Source of the DNA: Isosphaeraceae bacterium
GTDB taxonomy: Bacteria > Planctomycetota > Planctomycetia > Isosphaerales > Isosphaeraceae
NCBI GenBank assembly: GCA_025356475.1
Contig: JANXSX010000032.1
Span: 31,681-95,680, forward strand
Length of the DNA: 64,000 nucleotides
Direction of reading: 5' to 3'
Under the pieces are notes generated by a model. The model ran no database searches. It was not told where the DNA came from and worked only from the letters and a program-made list of their open reading frames with translations. This document shows positions 17,646-26,447 of the stretch, piece after piece. Within the stretch, counting starts at the first letter, position 1. Every line of letters begins with the position of its first letter. The position numbers were made by a program, and so were the translations under genes.

Positions 17646-19009
17646 CGGGCAAGTTCCGCAAGCAAATGAGCACTCGCTTTGATTCCGAGATGGAAATCGG
17701 CCAAGCAGAACTTCTCGTTTGGTCCATGCAGGTTGTCGTCTTCTTGACCCCAACCGAGTAACAGAGTATCGACCCCGAGTTGAGTCTTGATCAGGCCAAC
17801 CACCGGGATCGAGCCACCTCCGCGCATGAAAACCGGCGGGGTCCCGAAGCTCGCCTCAATCGCCTTGGAGGCGGCACGGGCAGCCGGCGTATCGACTTCC
17901 ACAAGCGCTGCGGGAGCTCCATGCTGTTCGATCAGTTCGTAAGTCACACCTGGCGGACAAACCGCCTTGAGGTGAGCTTTCAGAAGTTCAGCCACCCGCT
18001 TGGGATCTTGATTGGGGACCAGTCGGAAACTTAACTTTGCCCCTGCCTTCCGAGGTAGCACCGTCTTTGGTCCTGGGCCCGAATAGCCCCCCCAGAGCCC
18101 GTGAACGTCGCACGTGGGTCGAGCCCAGCTTCGTTCAAGTGTAGAGAATCCCTTCTCGCCAAAGAGCCCGATGACCCCAAGTCCCTTCTGATACATTGCC
18201 TCGTCGAACGGGAGTTTGGCCCAGGCTTGGCGCTCCCAATCTTCGAGAGGCCGAACATCGTCGTAAAAACCGGCAATCTGGATACGTCCGTCGCCGTCTT
18301 TAAGACTTGCGATCATCTGGCAAAGCGCATTGAGCGGGTTGGCAACCGCACCTCCGTATGTGCCAGAGTGAAGGTCGATATTCGCTCCCTCGACCAGCAA
18401 CTCAAAGTACGCTAGGCCCCTAAGGCCATAGGTGATGGCTGGGATGCCAGGTGCAAACTGACTTGTGTCTGAGATGACCGCAACATCGCAGGCGAGCTTC
18501 GCTTTGTTGAGGCTGACATAGTTCTCTAGATTCGCACCACCGACCTCTTCTTCGCCTTCGATCAAGAACTTGACGTTTACGGGCAACTGACCGACCGTCT
18601 TCAACCAAGCCTCCACAGCCTTCAGATGCGTGAACATCTGTCCCTTGTCGTCAGTCGCACCCCGTGCGAAGAGATTCCCCTCGCGGATGGTCGGCTCGAA
18701 CGGAGGGGAAAGCCAGGGCTCAAGCGGCTCGGGGGGCTGAACGTCGTAGTGACCATAAATCAACACAGTCGGCTTGCCGGGCGCATCGAGCCGTTCGCCA
18801 TAGACGATCGGATGGCCGGGTGTCTCGATCAAATCGGCTGGCACCCCGATGGAACGGAGGTTGTCCCTCACGAACTCGGCAGCCTTGCGGACATCGTCGG
18901 AATGGGTTGGCTGGGCACTGACGCTGGGAATGCGGATGAGGGCTTTGAGCTCTTCTTCGAATTGTGCTCGATGCGCATCGAGGTAGTTGTCAACCTGATC
19001 GATACCCAT
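17642..19009 (-). CDS. M20-family dipeptidase
   Basis: A 455-residue zinc peptidase of the M20 dipeptidase group. Metal ligands: H87 and D89 region in YGHYDVQPP, the bridging Asp in ATDDKG (about 120), and the catalytic Glu pair in EGEEEVGG (about 153). The dimerisation domain lies between about 195 and 310, with LHSGTYGGAVANP. No signal peptide, so it should be cytoplasmic, cleaving dipeptides or related amides. The ATG at 19009 follows GGAGG by eight bases. The next gene downstream overlaps it by four bases. Confidence 0.88.
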   Translation of the reverse strand: MGIDQVDNYLDAHRAQFEEELKALIRIPSVSAQPTHSDDVRKAAEFVRDNLRSIGVPADLIETPGHPIVYGERLDAPGKPTVLIYGHYDVQPPEPLEPWLSPPFEPTIREGNLFARGATDDKGQMFTHLKAVEAWLKTVGQLPVNVKFLIEGEEEVGGANLENYVSLNKAKLACDVAVISDTSQFAPGIPAITYGLRGLAYFELLVEGANIDLHSGTYGGAVANPLNALCQMIASLKDGDGRIQIAGFYDDVRPLEDWERQAWAKLPFDEAMYQKGLGVIGLFGEKGFSTLERSWARPTCDVHGLWGGYSGPGPKTVLPRKAGAKLSFRLVPNQDPKRVAELLKAHLKAVCPPGVTYELIEQHGAPAALVEVDTPAARAASKAIEASFGTPPVFMRGGGSIPVVGLIKTQLGVDTLLLGWGQEDDNLHGPNEKFCLADFHLGIKASAHLLAELAR

Positions 19010-19037
19010 GAGCTCAACCTCCCCGTCTCACCGATTA

Positions 19038-19060
19038 CGACTGCGACTGCGACTGCGACT
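19038..19060. repeat. Short tandem repeat, CGACTG x about 4
   Basis: Three full CGACTG units plus a partial fourth lie about 30 bases upstream of the M20 peptidase start, in its likely 5' leader on the minus strand. Copy number could vary between strains. Confidence 0.8.
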
Positions 19061-19114
19061 CTTCTGCAAGGACAATAAACTACCACGGAACCTCCACTGA
19101 GGCGACATGCTCCC

Positions 19115-19124
19115 TGAACTTTCC
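19115..19124. repeat. Direct repeat TGAACTTTCC, left copy (probable target-site duplication)
   Basis: Identical to 19650-19659 and abutting the left inverted repeat. A perfect 10-base match at both borders is the main support for a transposition origin. Confidence 0.6.
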
Positions 19125-19649
19125 CAGGACAATTGCAAAGTCCGATTTTTCACTCCGGGATGAGGTCTCGACACGTTCTTTGGAGGTGCCCAACAGGTGG
19201 TACAGCTTGGGGGTTTAGAACGACTTCTTGTGCCCGCCCCAGTCGAATCAAGCTTTTCATCGTCTTGTCGGGGGGATCCCGATTCTTGCCTCAAGGAACG
19301 CTGACAAAACAACTATTCGATTGAGGCGGTGTCGGTTTCCGGGAAGCTGTTTCGTCAGTGTTCCAAGGGGCAGGACAAATCAGCCCAGAGGGCATCGCCC
19401 TGGTGAGAAGGGCAACGGCTCTCCAAAGCCCAGACGGTCGCCGCGTCACCATCCACCAGGGCGATGCCCTGGGCTGATATGTGGCCGCCCTCTCAGGACG
19501 ACAAAACCTCTGGGGACAGAGCGTTACGTCAAATTTGCCCCTCGCTGCCCCAAAGAGCCAAGACATGAAGGCCAAGCAGACTGCTCTGGGATGGAGTAAC
19601 CAACACTTAATGTGAGAAGGAAAAGGATAAGGACTTTGCAACTCTCCTG
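19125..19649. mobile_element. MITE-like element with terminal inverted repeats
   Basis: The left end, CAGGACAATTGCAAAGTCC (19125-19143), and the right end, GGACTTTGCAACTCTCCTG (19631-19649), are inverted repeats matching at 17 of 19 positions. Directly outside both ends lies the same 10-base word, TGAACTTTCC (19115-19124 and 19650-19659), in direct orientation, as expected for a target-site duplication. The 525-bp interior has no transposase-like frame, so the element would be non-autonomous. It contains a further inverted repeat pair (19379-19405 with 19454-19478). No transposase family can be assigned. Confidence 0.6.
19379..19478. repeat. Inverted repeat pair inside the MITE-like element
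   Basis: The arm at 19379-19405 (starting ATCAGCCCAGAGGGC) is the reverse complement of the arm at 19454-19478 (ending GCCCTGGGCTGAT) apart from a two-base difference in length. The 48-base spacer would make a large hairpin. Each arm also contains an inner GGGC-AT-CGCCC palindrome, so smaller hairpins are possible. Confidence 0.75.
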
Positions 19650-19659
19650 TGAACTTTCC
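19650..19659. repeat. Direct repeat TGAACTTTCC, right copy (probable target-site duplication)
   Basis: Identical to 19115-19124 and abutting the right inverted repeat. Confidence 0.6.
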
Positions 19660-19985
19660 AAAGTCCAATTCCACCTTCGAGTCGGCTTGTGGACCTTCGA
19701 TGGATCTGCACATTTGGTGGACAAGAATGGCCAACGACACTTGGCTGACGCAGTACTGTCCCTGAGCAATCAAGTCACTCAAGGTGCCGATTGCCAAATC
19801 GGGACAAGAAGTGCATAGATTTCCAAATACTCAATCAACTCTACCGTACAACCACTATAATTGCGAAATTAAACCCTATTCTATGCGGATTATTCCCAAA
19901 AAAGGGATGCTGCCCGAAAACGCATGCCGCAAGAGAATTTTCTGCGCGTTTTGACCCCCTCACCGTCCTGGCTCGGGCATACTAG

Positions 19986-20022
19986 AGGAGTCGGGTTCGA
20001 CGTCGATCCCGAGCGGACTCCT
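19986..20022. repeat. Palindromic hairpin
   Basis: The central 22 bases TCGGGTTCGAC/GTCGATCCCGA pair with one mismatch and no loop, and outer arms AGGAGTC and GACTCCT also match. There is no T-tract. It could be a protein-binding dyad, a cruciform or a repeat remnant. Confidence 0.6.
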
Positions 20023-20469
20023 AGGTTGGCGACCTCAGTGGCTCTCGTGATGGCACGATGTGGCGTGAACGACCCCTTGGTCGCAAACACCACTTCGAAG
20101 TCCTCGATTGCAACATGGATGTTGTCTTCCCGAAACCGACGACGATGCGGCGGGGGGGAACTCTTGTTTCCATTTCAAGTCGGAATTACAAAAGAGTTAT
20201 CATTGCACGGTGGACTCAAATTCCGCCGACAATCGATGACTCGCCGGAACTTGGCCTCAAGTTACGGTTTGCCGCGTCCGAAGGTGCAAATTTCTGCACG
20301 TTTCTGCCGATGGCACGCAAGTTGTATCTCTGTCGAGCGTCGAGGCAACTTGCTTCGGTGGTCGGTGATCACGGAGAGATCGAAAATATCACATTGGTGC
20401 TTCGGACCGAACCTTGAGTCCCCTTCAATTTGTTTTCCGCATCGAACCGGTTTCGAGCGCCAAACGTGG

Positions 20470-20694
20470 TATATATACGAAGAGCGACAGCGAGATGAAC
20501 GGAGCCAAGGAATGGGCGACCGTCCCCGGGTGGGTCAGTCTCCCCTTGGGCGCGGTGCTAGACAAACGCCTGGGAGGGCTGGACTCGTGGACTGGCGGGT
20601 GAGCCGGTACCCATGAATCCGTCTGGCGCGGTGACCGAGGATCTGACGAATCCATTCCAATTGCAGCGGTGTGGGTAGGAGGGGACCCTTTCTG
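20470..20694 (+). promoter_or_regulatory. Possible -10 element and long leader before the 20695 gene
   Basis: TATATA at 20470-20475 is the best -10-like word upstream of the next gene; a good -35 is not visible. From there to the ATG lie about 215 GC-rich bases with many self-complementary runs and no convincing frame. It resembles none of the common riboswitch or small-RNA consensus sequences I checked by eye (TPP, cobalamin, c-di-GMP, SRP, RNase P, tmRNA). Confidence 0.3.
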
Positions 20695-21378
20695 ATGAGC
20701 TTCATTCAACGCTTCCTCGAGCGGGTGCTTCGCACCAACGCGAGTCGTATGCCTCGTACTTCATTCGATGATCTTAGCCAGGACCAGCTCGATGCTCATC
20801 TCCGTGTCGGACGATATGGAAGCTTTTCTCTGACCGAAGCGGTGCGACCATCGATTGGTTTGGAGGTAATTCCTCGCGAAGGTTATCGACGTGATATTTA
20901 TCGGGATCCCGAGAGCGGCAATACAATGCCTGTTCTCGCAGCCTCGGTTTCGGGTGAACGCCTCTTCGACGTACTCATGGATCTCCTCGACCCCTTGGGG
21001 GAGGAAGTCGATGTCGTCATGGAGTCGAGCCATGAAAGCGAGCCGGGGGCACATTCTGACCTCTATCGCGAGCATATTGATACGGTCATTCTTAAGAGTA
21101 CGTTGTACGACTTCGAAGAGCTGCTCTTGAACGATGGCTGTACCGGCTTGGCTGCCTTGAATCCGAGCGGTCCGATGGAAGTGCAGTTCGACGAACATAA
21201 GCTCTTGTTCGTCTATGCTCATGACCTCGAACCGTTTGAACGCATCTTGATCGATGCCGGGCTCCGTCGCGACGATACCCTGCGGTTCATTTCGGAAGCC
21301 GAGCACCTTCACTCCACCGATGATGTCTTTCGAAGCCAGTTCGAGTCGCTTCAGTACCGTCTGGGCATTGATATTTAA
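20695..21378 (+). CDS. Conserved-looking protein of unknown function
   Basis: A 227-residue soluble, acidic protein with no membrane segment or motif I recognise. It has an early basic amphipathic stretch (SFIQRFLERVLRTNASRMP), then alternating strands and helices, and acidic runs such as MESSHESEPGAHSDLYREH. Codon use and an AGGAGGGG ribosome-binding site ten bases before the ATG support a real gene. It stands alone, between the non-coding stretch and convergent miaA. No function is proposed. Confidence 0.75.
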   Translation: MSFIQRFLERVLRTNASRMPRTSFDDLSQDQLDAHLRVGRYGSFSLTEAVRPSIGLEVIPREGYRRDIYRDPESGNTMPVLAASVSGERLFDVLMDLLDPLGEEVDVVMESSHESEPGAHSDLYREHIDTVILKSTLYDFEELLLNDGCTGLAALNPSGPMEVQFDEHKLLFVYAHDLEPFERILIDAGLRRDDTLRFISEAEHLHSTDDVFRSQFESLQYRLGIDI

Positions 21379-21436
21379 CTTCCAATCGAAGCACCCCTGT
21401 AGCAGCACCCTGCGGGGCGGCAGGCCGAGCAATCGG

Positions 21437-22384
21437 TTAGTCGCCCCGCTGAGTTTTTTCAACTCGCACCAAAAGCCTTGCGACAACGTCGTCCACGCTC
21501 GCTTCTCCTTCGATGGCGAGCCCCTGCACTTCCGTCAAACCTCGGAACCAGGTCGCCTGTCGTTTCGCGAACTGCCTCGTCCGAGCCTGCGTTTGCATGA
21601 CGGCTTCGCTGAGAGTTAGCTTGCCCTCAAGATGATTCACGCACTCCCGATATCCCACCCCTTGAGCTGGAATCTCATGGAGCGGACGCGAACTTCGAAT
21701 CAGCCGGCTCACCTCCTCAACAAGTCCATCCTCGAACATTTGAACGACTCGGTGGTTGATGCGGACATGCAACTCACTGCGAGGTCGTTCCAAGGCGATT
21801 GCACAGACGCTTGTCGGTGCGGGGTTTGAATGCTCGACCTGGTGCTCACTGAGCGGTCGTCCCGTGAGCAGGAAAACCTCCAGAGCACGAATCACTCTCC
21901 GGCGATCGTTGGGATGAAGTCGCTGTGCTGTCGCAGGATCAATTCCAGCCAGCCTTTCATGGAGAGTGGCATCTCCCGTCGCATCCGCTTCCGCTTCGAG
22001 TTCCGCTCGCAAGCTCGAGTCGGCGGCGGGTCCTTCGAATAGCCCACGAAGCAACGTCTTCAAATAGAGGGCCGTCCCGCCGACGAAGAGGATGCGATTC
22101 CCTCGGGCTTCTATCTGTTGTATCGCCACTGACGACCAAGTTCGGAACTCGGCAACGCTGGCGGACTCCCACGGATCAATTACATCGATCAGGTGATGCG
22201 ACACATCAGCTCGCTCAGCAAGGGTCGGCTTGGCCGTACCAATGTCCATACCCCGATAGAGTGTCATCGAGTCGAGTGCAACGATCTCAGCGCCGAGCTG
22301 CCTCGCCAGCGCAACACCGATTGCCGTTTTGCCTACGGCCGTCGGGCCCGTCAAATAGATTGCACCGTGAAATGGATTCGTCAA
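21437..22384 (-). CDS. miaA: tRNA dimethylallyltransferase
   Basis: Adds a dimethylallyl group to A37 of tRNAs reading codons that start with U. The 315-residue protein opens with the P-loop LTGPTAVGKT (about 11-20), followed by ALDSMTLYRGMDIGTAKPT, the substrate-binding block, and later DVIDPWESASVAEF. The C-terminal block QARTRQFAKRQATWFRGL is also typical. It starts with TTG at 22384, seven bases after GAGG. It lies just downstream of the DAC-like gene on the same strand (about 65 bases). Confidence 0.93.
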   Translation of the reverse strand: MTNPFHGAIYLTGPTAVGKTAIGVALARQLGAEIVALDSMTLYRGMDIGTAKPTLAERADVSHHLIDVIDPWESASVAEFRTWSSVAIQQIEARGNRILFVGGTALYLKTLLRGLFEGPAADSSLRAELEAEADATGDATLHERLAGIDPATAQRLHPNDRRRVIRALEVFLLTGRPLSEHQVEHSNPAPTSVCAIALERPRSELHVRINHRVVQMFEDGLVEEVSRLIRSSRPLHEIPAQGVGYRECVNHLEGKLTLSEAVMQTQARTRQFAKRQATWFRGLTEVQGLAIEGEASVDDVVARLLVRVEKTQRGD

Positions 22385-22449
22385 TGACTGCCTCGGGTCA
22401 GGACTCTTCGGGAACCCACTTGATGGCTCAACATCACGATGGCCCTGAG

Positions 22450-23925
22450 TCAGAGTGTCCAGACCTTTCGACCCCCTAAGAACATGGTCATATAACCGTC
22501 TTCACTCACCTTAAGAACGGGGCCATCGTAAGAAGCCGCGACCGAAGCGAGTGTTCGTGCACCTTCTACAGCTCGAGACGACGTAAACGTCTCAGGATCG
22601 ACCCGAAGGATGGCACCAAAAGTCCAGAGTCGCCCGGCCCGATCTGTGACGACCGCGCCGTCAATCCCCCCCAAAGCTTCAAGGACCGCCAAGTCGAGAT
22701 CAGCCAGGCTTTGGCCTCGGACCACGTGGTGGAGCGATCGCTTTGCGAGTTTAGGAGAGAGGTTTTCGGGATCCTGAGGGTCGTCTATCGCGACTTCCTC
22801 GACAATCCGATCACAAGGGGCAATCAAGCGATCGGCTGAATCCGACGGGTCGCGAAGTACGACGAACAGAGCCCCTTTGCGATCCTCTGCCAGGTTCAAT
22901 GCCGCTTGGAAGACCTTCTCTGCAAGTTCCGGCGGATCGGTCGGTCCAACCGCTTCACACCACGCGGAAAACTTGGAAGGAATATCGAGCATGCGCCATC
23001 GCGCATCGCTATAAGCAAAGGCCATAGCTCCACGATGAAACAACTTGATTTCTTGTGCAGGCGTGAGAACAACAGAAATGTGATTATCTTCAAGCGTCGA
23101 ACGCGCATGCGACTGATAAGCCCGTGGGCAAGGGGCGGGGAGCGGCCGGTCGCCGGCGATCTGATCTGCCCAGGAATGGATATCGATCACCCGAATCAAA
23201 TCACCCGTATAATCCACTAAGAATAACGTTCTTACACCATCACATAAACGATGGAACCCTTTGATCCCTGCAAGTCGAATGTTATAACTCGGCGCGCCGA
23301 GGTTGTTGGCTCGAAGTGGAGCCGCAGGATCGTGGGATGTCCCCAGGAGAAGTGCCCCGGTGGTCACTCGGCGATTCTCATAGGTCGTCATTGCCGCTGC
23401 GCGGAGTGCCTCCAGCGCCGCAGGAAGTCGCGCTCGGGCTGGTGGCGAGAGATACTCCGTAATGATCAAATCTTCATTCGCGAAGTGGAACATCTCCGAA
23501 AAATCGGTAACCACCAGGTCGAACAGCGTTCGGAACCGATCGTCGAGAAGCCTCAGGATTGACCCGATCAAACGCTGCTCGGAGGGTAGAAACGGGCTGG
23601 GACTTCCAGGGAGTAGTAAGTACGGAGTTCGAAACCATTCGATTTCGAGTCCGAAACCCTCTGGGTCATTGGCACACCGATAATTGGAGCTGTCCGATCC
23701 ATCCTGAAAATGGATGAAGCTCCGGTCACCACCCGACTCGAGCGTGGCATCGGGCAGAAAATGTTCAAGAGCCCGACGGAGCAGGGTCTGATAAAGTCCG
23801 ATTGCTCGCGACATCGAGCCCGAAGCTGCTGCGCGATCGATTCTTGTCAGCGGTTCTCGGGGCAAGGCTGGCACTTTAAGTCTCGTCTCCAGATCACCGA
23901 GCGAAAGGCATCCACGGAATTCCAT
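22450..23925 (-). CDS. Protein with a degenerate C-terminal DAC (diadenylate cyclase-like) domain
   Basis: A 491-residue soluble protein. The last ~80 residues resemble the DAC fold of DisA/CdaA: IDGAVVTDRAGRLWTFGAIL holds the DGA motif (422-424), and the second motif, 33 residues later, reads GARTLAS (455-461) where active enzymes have GTRHRAA. The arginine is kept, while His and the second Arg are Thr and Leu. The end, KVSEDGYMTMF, fits the last strands. The 400-residue N-terminal part has no motif I know and may be a sensor. Catalysis of c-di-AMP formation is doubtful; nucleotide binding or an altered product is possible. It lies between a GT39 gene (22 to 31 bases upstream) and miaA. Confidence 0.65.
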   Translation of the reverse strand: MEFRGCLSLGDLETRLKVPALPREPLTRIDRAAASGSMSRAIGLYQTLLRRALEHFLPDATLESGGDRSFIHFQDGSDSSNYRCANDPEGFGLEIEWFRTPYLLLPGSPSPFLPSEQRLIGSILRLLDDRFRTLFDLVVTDFSEMFHFANEDLIITEYLSPPARARLPAALEALRAAAMTTYENRRVTTGALLLGTSHDPAAPLRANNLGAPSYNIRLAGIKGFHRLCDGVRTLFLVDYTGDLIRVIDIHSWADQIAGDRPLPAPCPRAYQSHARSTLEDNHISVVLTPAQEIKLFHRGAMAFAYSDARWRMLDIPSKFSAWCEAVGPTDPPELAEKVFQAALNLAEDRKGALFVVLRDPSDSADRLIAPCDRIVEEVAIDDPQDPENLSPKLAKRSLHHVVRGQSLADLDLAVLEALGGIDGAVVTDRAGRLWTFGAILRVDPETFTSSRAVEGARTLASVAASYDGPVLKVSEDGYMTMFLGGRKVWTL

Positions 23926-23947
23926 GTCGATCGTCGAGCCCTATCGA

Positions 23948-25516
23948 TCACTCGCGGCGGATGTTGCCCTCAAGCAAGGCTTCGGCCAGTTTGGGATTTC
24001 TCCCATCGAATGGAAATGGTTGCTTCTGTCCAAAGCAGCGATAGAGCCGGATCGTTCGCGCCGGCTGCCCGGCTCGAAGGACGGAGAACTCGCCAAACGG
24101 TTCGATATCGCGGAACCACCGATCGTAAGCACTTGGCTCTATCGACCTTCCGTTGACCGAGACCAAAATCCCGTCTCGCCCGACATACGATTCCGGCTTA
24201 TTCCAAAACCGGAAACTTCGCGCGTCGGAAGCGTGATAGCAGAGGACCGGTGTTTTGGTCCCCCGCAGAGCAAACGCGAGCTGACCACTATTGTACCATT
24301 GCCCGGTGAAGAGAAACGTTCCTGGGTGGTCCGTACAGCCACGTCGTCGCAGCTCAGCCGCAACTTGTTCCCAGCCAAATTGGTCGGAGGTCGGGTCAGT
24401 CGGCGCGGCAACCAATCCCAAAGCGGGTGCGACAATTGACTGAAAGAGCCCGAGTCGTGCTTGGCCCACGTAGACGAAAGCGATCACAATCGGGGCAATC
24501 GCGTAGAGTATCAGCCGTCGTCGCATGGGATCGGGGGCCCGCTCCATCATCTCGGCCCAGTGTCGGCCCAAGAACGGGAATAGGGGCAGATAGCCCACCA
24601 ACACCCAATGGGGCAGAATTCCGCGTGTGCAAGCGATCGCATTGATAACTACGATCGGTACGAGAGCCTCGCAGATCAGAAATCGGGCACCAGGCCATGA
24701 TTCTCGCCAGGCAATACGGCCATCACGGATGAGAACAAAAATAAGGGTCGCGAAGATCCAGGGAAGCAAATACAGAGCCTGTCCAGCGAGAGCGGCGAGC
24801 AAGGTCTCAGGGCGAAACCGCAGAACACCGCCTGCGGCACGTCCACCCTGAAACGCAAACGAAGCCCAGTCGTGGGTCGAGTTCCAGTAGATGACTGGAG
24901 CAAAGCAGATAAGTCCTATCGCAGTCGCCAGATACGGCCCCGGGCGGAGTAACACAAATCGGCGCGATCGGTCAAAGACAAGGTAAAGTGTGAGACCAGC
25001 CGGCAAGAAGACGCCGTGATACTTCGATAGTAGCGTCCCCCCCCAAGCAACTCCCACCCAAATCCAGGGACGAAGGCGTTCGGGTCGTTCGAGCGCGGTG
25101 GCGATCGTGTTGAGTGTCAGGAGCCAGAAGAAGATGAGAGGTCCATCGGGCAACGCGAAGCTCGACGCAGCCGCAGTGAAGTAGGCACTCAGATTTAGAC
25201 CCAAGGCCGCATAAAAGCCGGCTCTCTCGCCATAAAACCGCGAGGTCAACCGCGACATCAGCCAGGTGGATCCCCCAAACAAGGCGATAAATCCAAGTCG
25301 CAAGGTCAGCGGGTTAACGAGTCCCCCCGCCGCAGTGATCCCCAGGGACTCGATGACCATGAGCATGGGGGGATGGTCGAAATAGCTCCAGTCGCGATGC
25401 ACCGTGAATAGATAATGGTAGGCCTCGTCGTTGCCGGGTCCGAGGCTTCCCGCCCAGACCAGACGCATCAGGGCGGACACTCCAATCAGAATCCACAACG
25501 CTCGACGGGGCCACAT
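23948..25516 (-). CDS. GT39-family membrane glycosyltransferase (PMT_2 type)
   Basis: A 522-residue protein with about 11-12 membrane segments. The first loop has the GT39 signature GPGNDEAYHYLF (acidic pair at 31-32) and WSYFDHPPM, typical of ArnT/PMT_2 proteins that move sugars from polyprenyl phosphate. The C-terminal ~150 residues are soluble. I use the ATG at 25516, eight bases after GAGG, over the GTG at 25525. It is divergent from the phosphatase gene across about 250 bases. Donor and acceptor are unknown. Confidence 0.85.
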   Translation of the reverse strand: MWPRRALWILIGVSALMRLVWAGSLGPGNDEAYHYLFTVHRDWSYFDHPPMLMVIESLGITAAGGLVNPLTLRLGFIALFGGSTWLMSRLTSRFYGERAGFYAALGLNLSAYFTAAASSFALPDGPLIFFWLLTLNTIATALERPERLRPWIWVGVAWGGTLLSKYHGVFLPAGLTLYLVFDRSRRFVLLRPGPYLATAIGLICFAPVIYWNSTHDWASFAFQGGRAAGGVLRFRPETLLAALAGQALYLLPWIFATLIFVLIRDGRIAWRESWPGARFLICEALVPIVVINAIACTRGILPHWVLVGYLPLFPFLGRHWAEMMERAPDPMRRRLILYAIAPIVIAFVYVGQARLGLFQSIVAPALGLVAAPTDPTSDQFGWEQVAAELRRRGCTDHPGTFLFTGQWYNSGQLAFALRGTKTPVLCYHASDARSFRFWNKPESYVGRDGILVSVNGRSIEPSAYDRWFRDIEPFGEFSVLRAGQPARTIRLYRCFGQKQPFPFDGRNPKLAEALLEGNIRRE

Positions 25517-25770
25517 CGGGTACACCTCGCGGGTTCTCGGCGACTCGACCAGGGCGAGTTCTCGTCCGTCTTATCCTTGATTTGGTCGAACATCGCGAGA
25601 GGAATTCCCAAGTTAATGAGGTCGAATTGGACTCGATGTTCAAGATAAGCCGATAGATCCGTAAGGGCCCTCAAGGGTCAATAGAAGACGGGTTGTATCA
25701 ATTTCACCGTAACTGATAGAGTCCCCCCAGCCTGGGGCGAATTGCCTCGCGCGTACTGGAGTTCCTCGCC

Positions 25771-26397
25771 ATGTCCCGCAGACGACTCTGGTTAAGTCGA
25801 TGCCTAATCTTAGGTTTGACGGTGGTTGCTCTCCAGCAGACCTGGCGGCACGGTCACGATTATGTCTTTGCCGACAAGTTTGCCGAGATCGAGCCCGGCA
25901 GGATTTATCGCGGGGCTTGGCAGAAGACTTGGCCAATGCAGAGGATCCTCCGCAACTACCGTATCAAGACGATCGTCGCACTTGCTCATCCCCCCGATCA
26001 TCCGCTGGCGATCCGCGAGAAAGCGCTCGCTGCAGAATTCGGAGTGAATTGGATCCACATCCCAATCGTGGATCAGCGGGACGACAAAGATCGCGAGAGC
26101 GTCTCCGACTTGCTCGAGAAGGCAGCCGCTGTCTTAGCCGACCCGGCCAACCAACCGGTCTACTTTCATTGCCATCATGGGATCAATCGCGCATCAATGG
26201 TCCACATTGCCTATCGGACGATGTATTGCGGGGAAACCTTGGATGAGGCCCTTGCGGAAGTCACCAAGAGTTTCGGTCTCGTCACGGTTTCGCAAGGTCC
26301 CGACTATCGTCACATGGAAACATTCTATCGTGACCGGGTTCTTCCTCGACGACTTGCCCAAGCCGCACGCTCCAAGGCCGACCTAAGTCGCGAATAA
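25771..26397 (+). CDS. Membrane-anchored Cys-dependent protein phosphatase (DSP/PTP-like)
   Basis: A 208-residue protein with one N-terminal membrane helix or uncleaved signal (about 8-23, after three arginines) and a catalytic domain with the CX5R loop HCHHGINRAS (C134, R140). Asp residues near 101-104 (PIVDQRDD) could be the general acid. The start GRIYRGAW is typical of dual-specificity-like bacterial phosphatases. It should act outside the cytoplasmic membrane, on phosphotyrosine, phosphoserine or a phosphorylated small molecule. GGAG lies nine bases before the ATG. The next operon starts 50 bases downstream. Confidence 0.8.
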   Translation: MSRRRLWLSRCLILGLTVVALQQTWRHGHDYVFADKFAEIEPGRIYRGAWQKTWPMQRILRNYRIKTIVALAHPPDHPLAIREKALAAEFGVNWIHIPIVDQRDDKDRESVSDLLEKAAAVLADPANQPVYFHCHHGINRASMVHIAYRTMYCGETLDEALAEVTKSFGLVTVSQGPDYRHMETFYRDRVLPRRLAQAARSKADLSRE

Positions 26398-26447
26398 GAT
26401 TCGCTGTTCGATGAAACGAAAAGCCCTCACGGATGAGGAGAACGACA

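Larger units (their letters stand above)
19010..20694. other. 1.7-kb stretch without a convincing gene
   Basis: Open frames here (the longest about 230 codons) lack any recognisable family and cross each other. The stretch holds a hexamer repeat (about four CGACTG copies, 19038-19060), a MITE-like element, an AT-richer zone around 19800-19920, a palindrome at 19986-20022 and a possible promoter plus long leader ahead of the next gene. Loss of coding density against the otherwise tightly packed window suggests insertion and decay. Confidence 0.7.

Noticed and set aside
19291..19797. A 168-codon minus-strand open frame across the MITE-like element
   Set aside because: It runs through both the element's inverted repeat and its border, so the frame is probably chance; Cys/Arg/Pro-rich repeat translation explains its look.
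19924..20616. A 230-codon plus-strand open frame in the gene-poor stretch
   Set aside because: It crosses a palindrome and a likely promoter, lacks a ribosome-binding site and has no recognisable sequence pattern.
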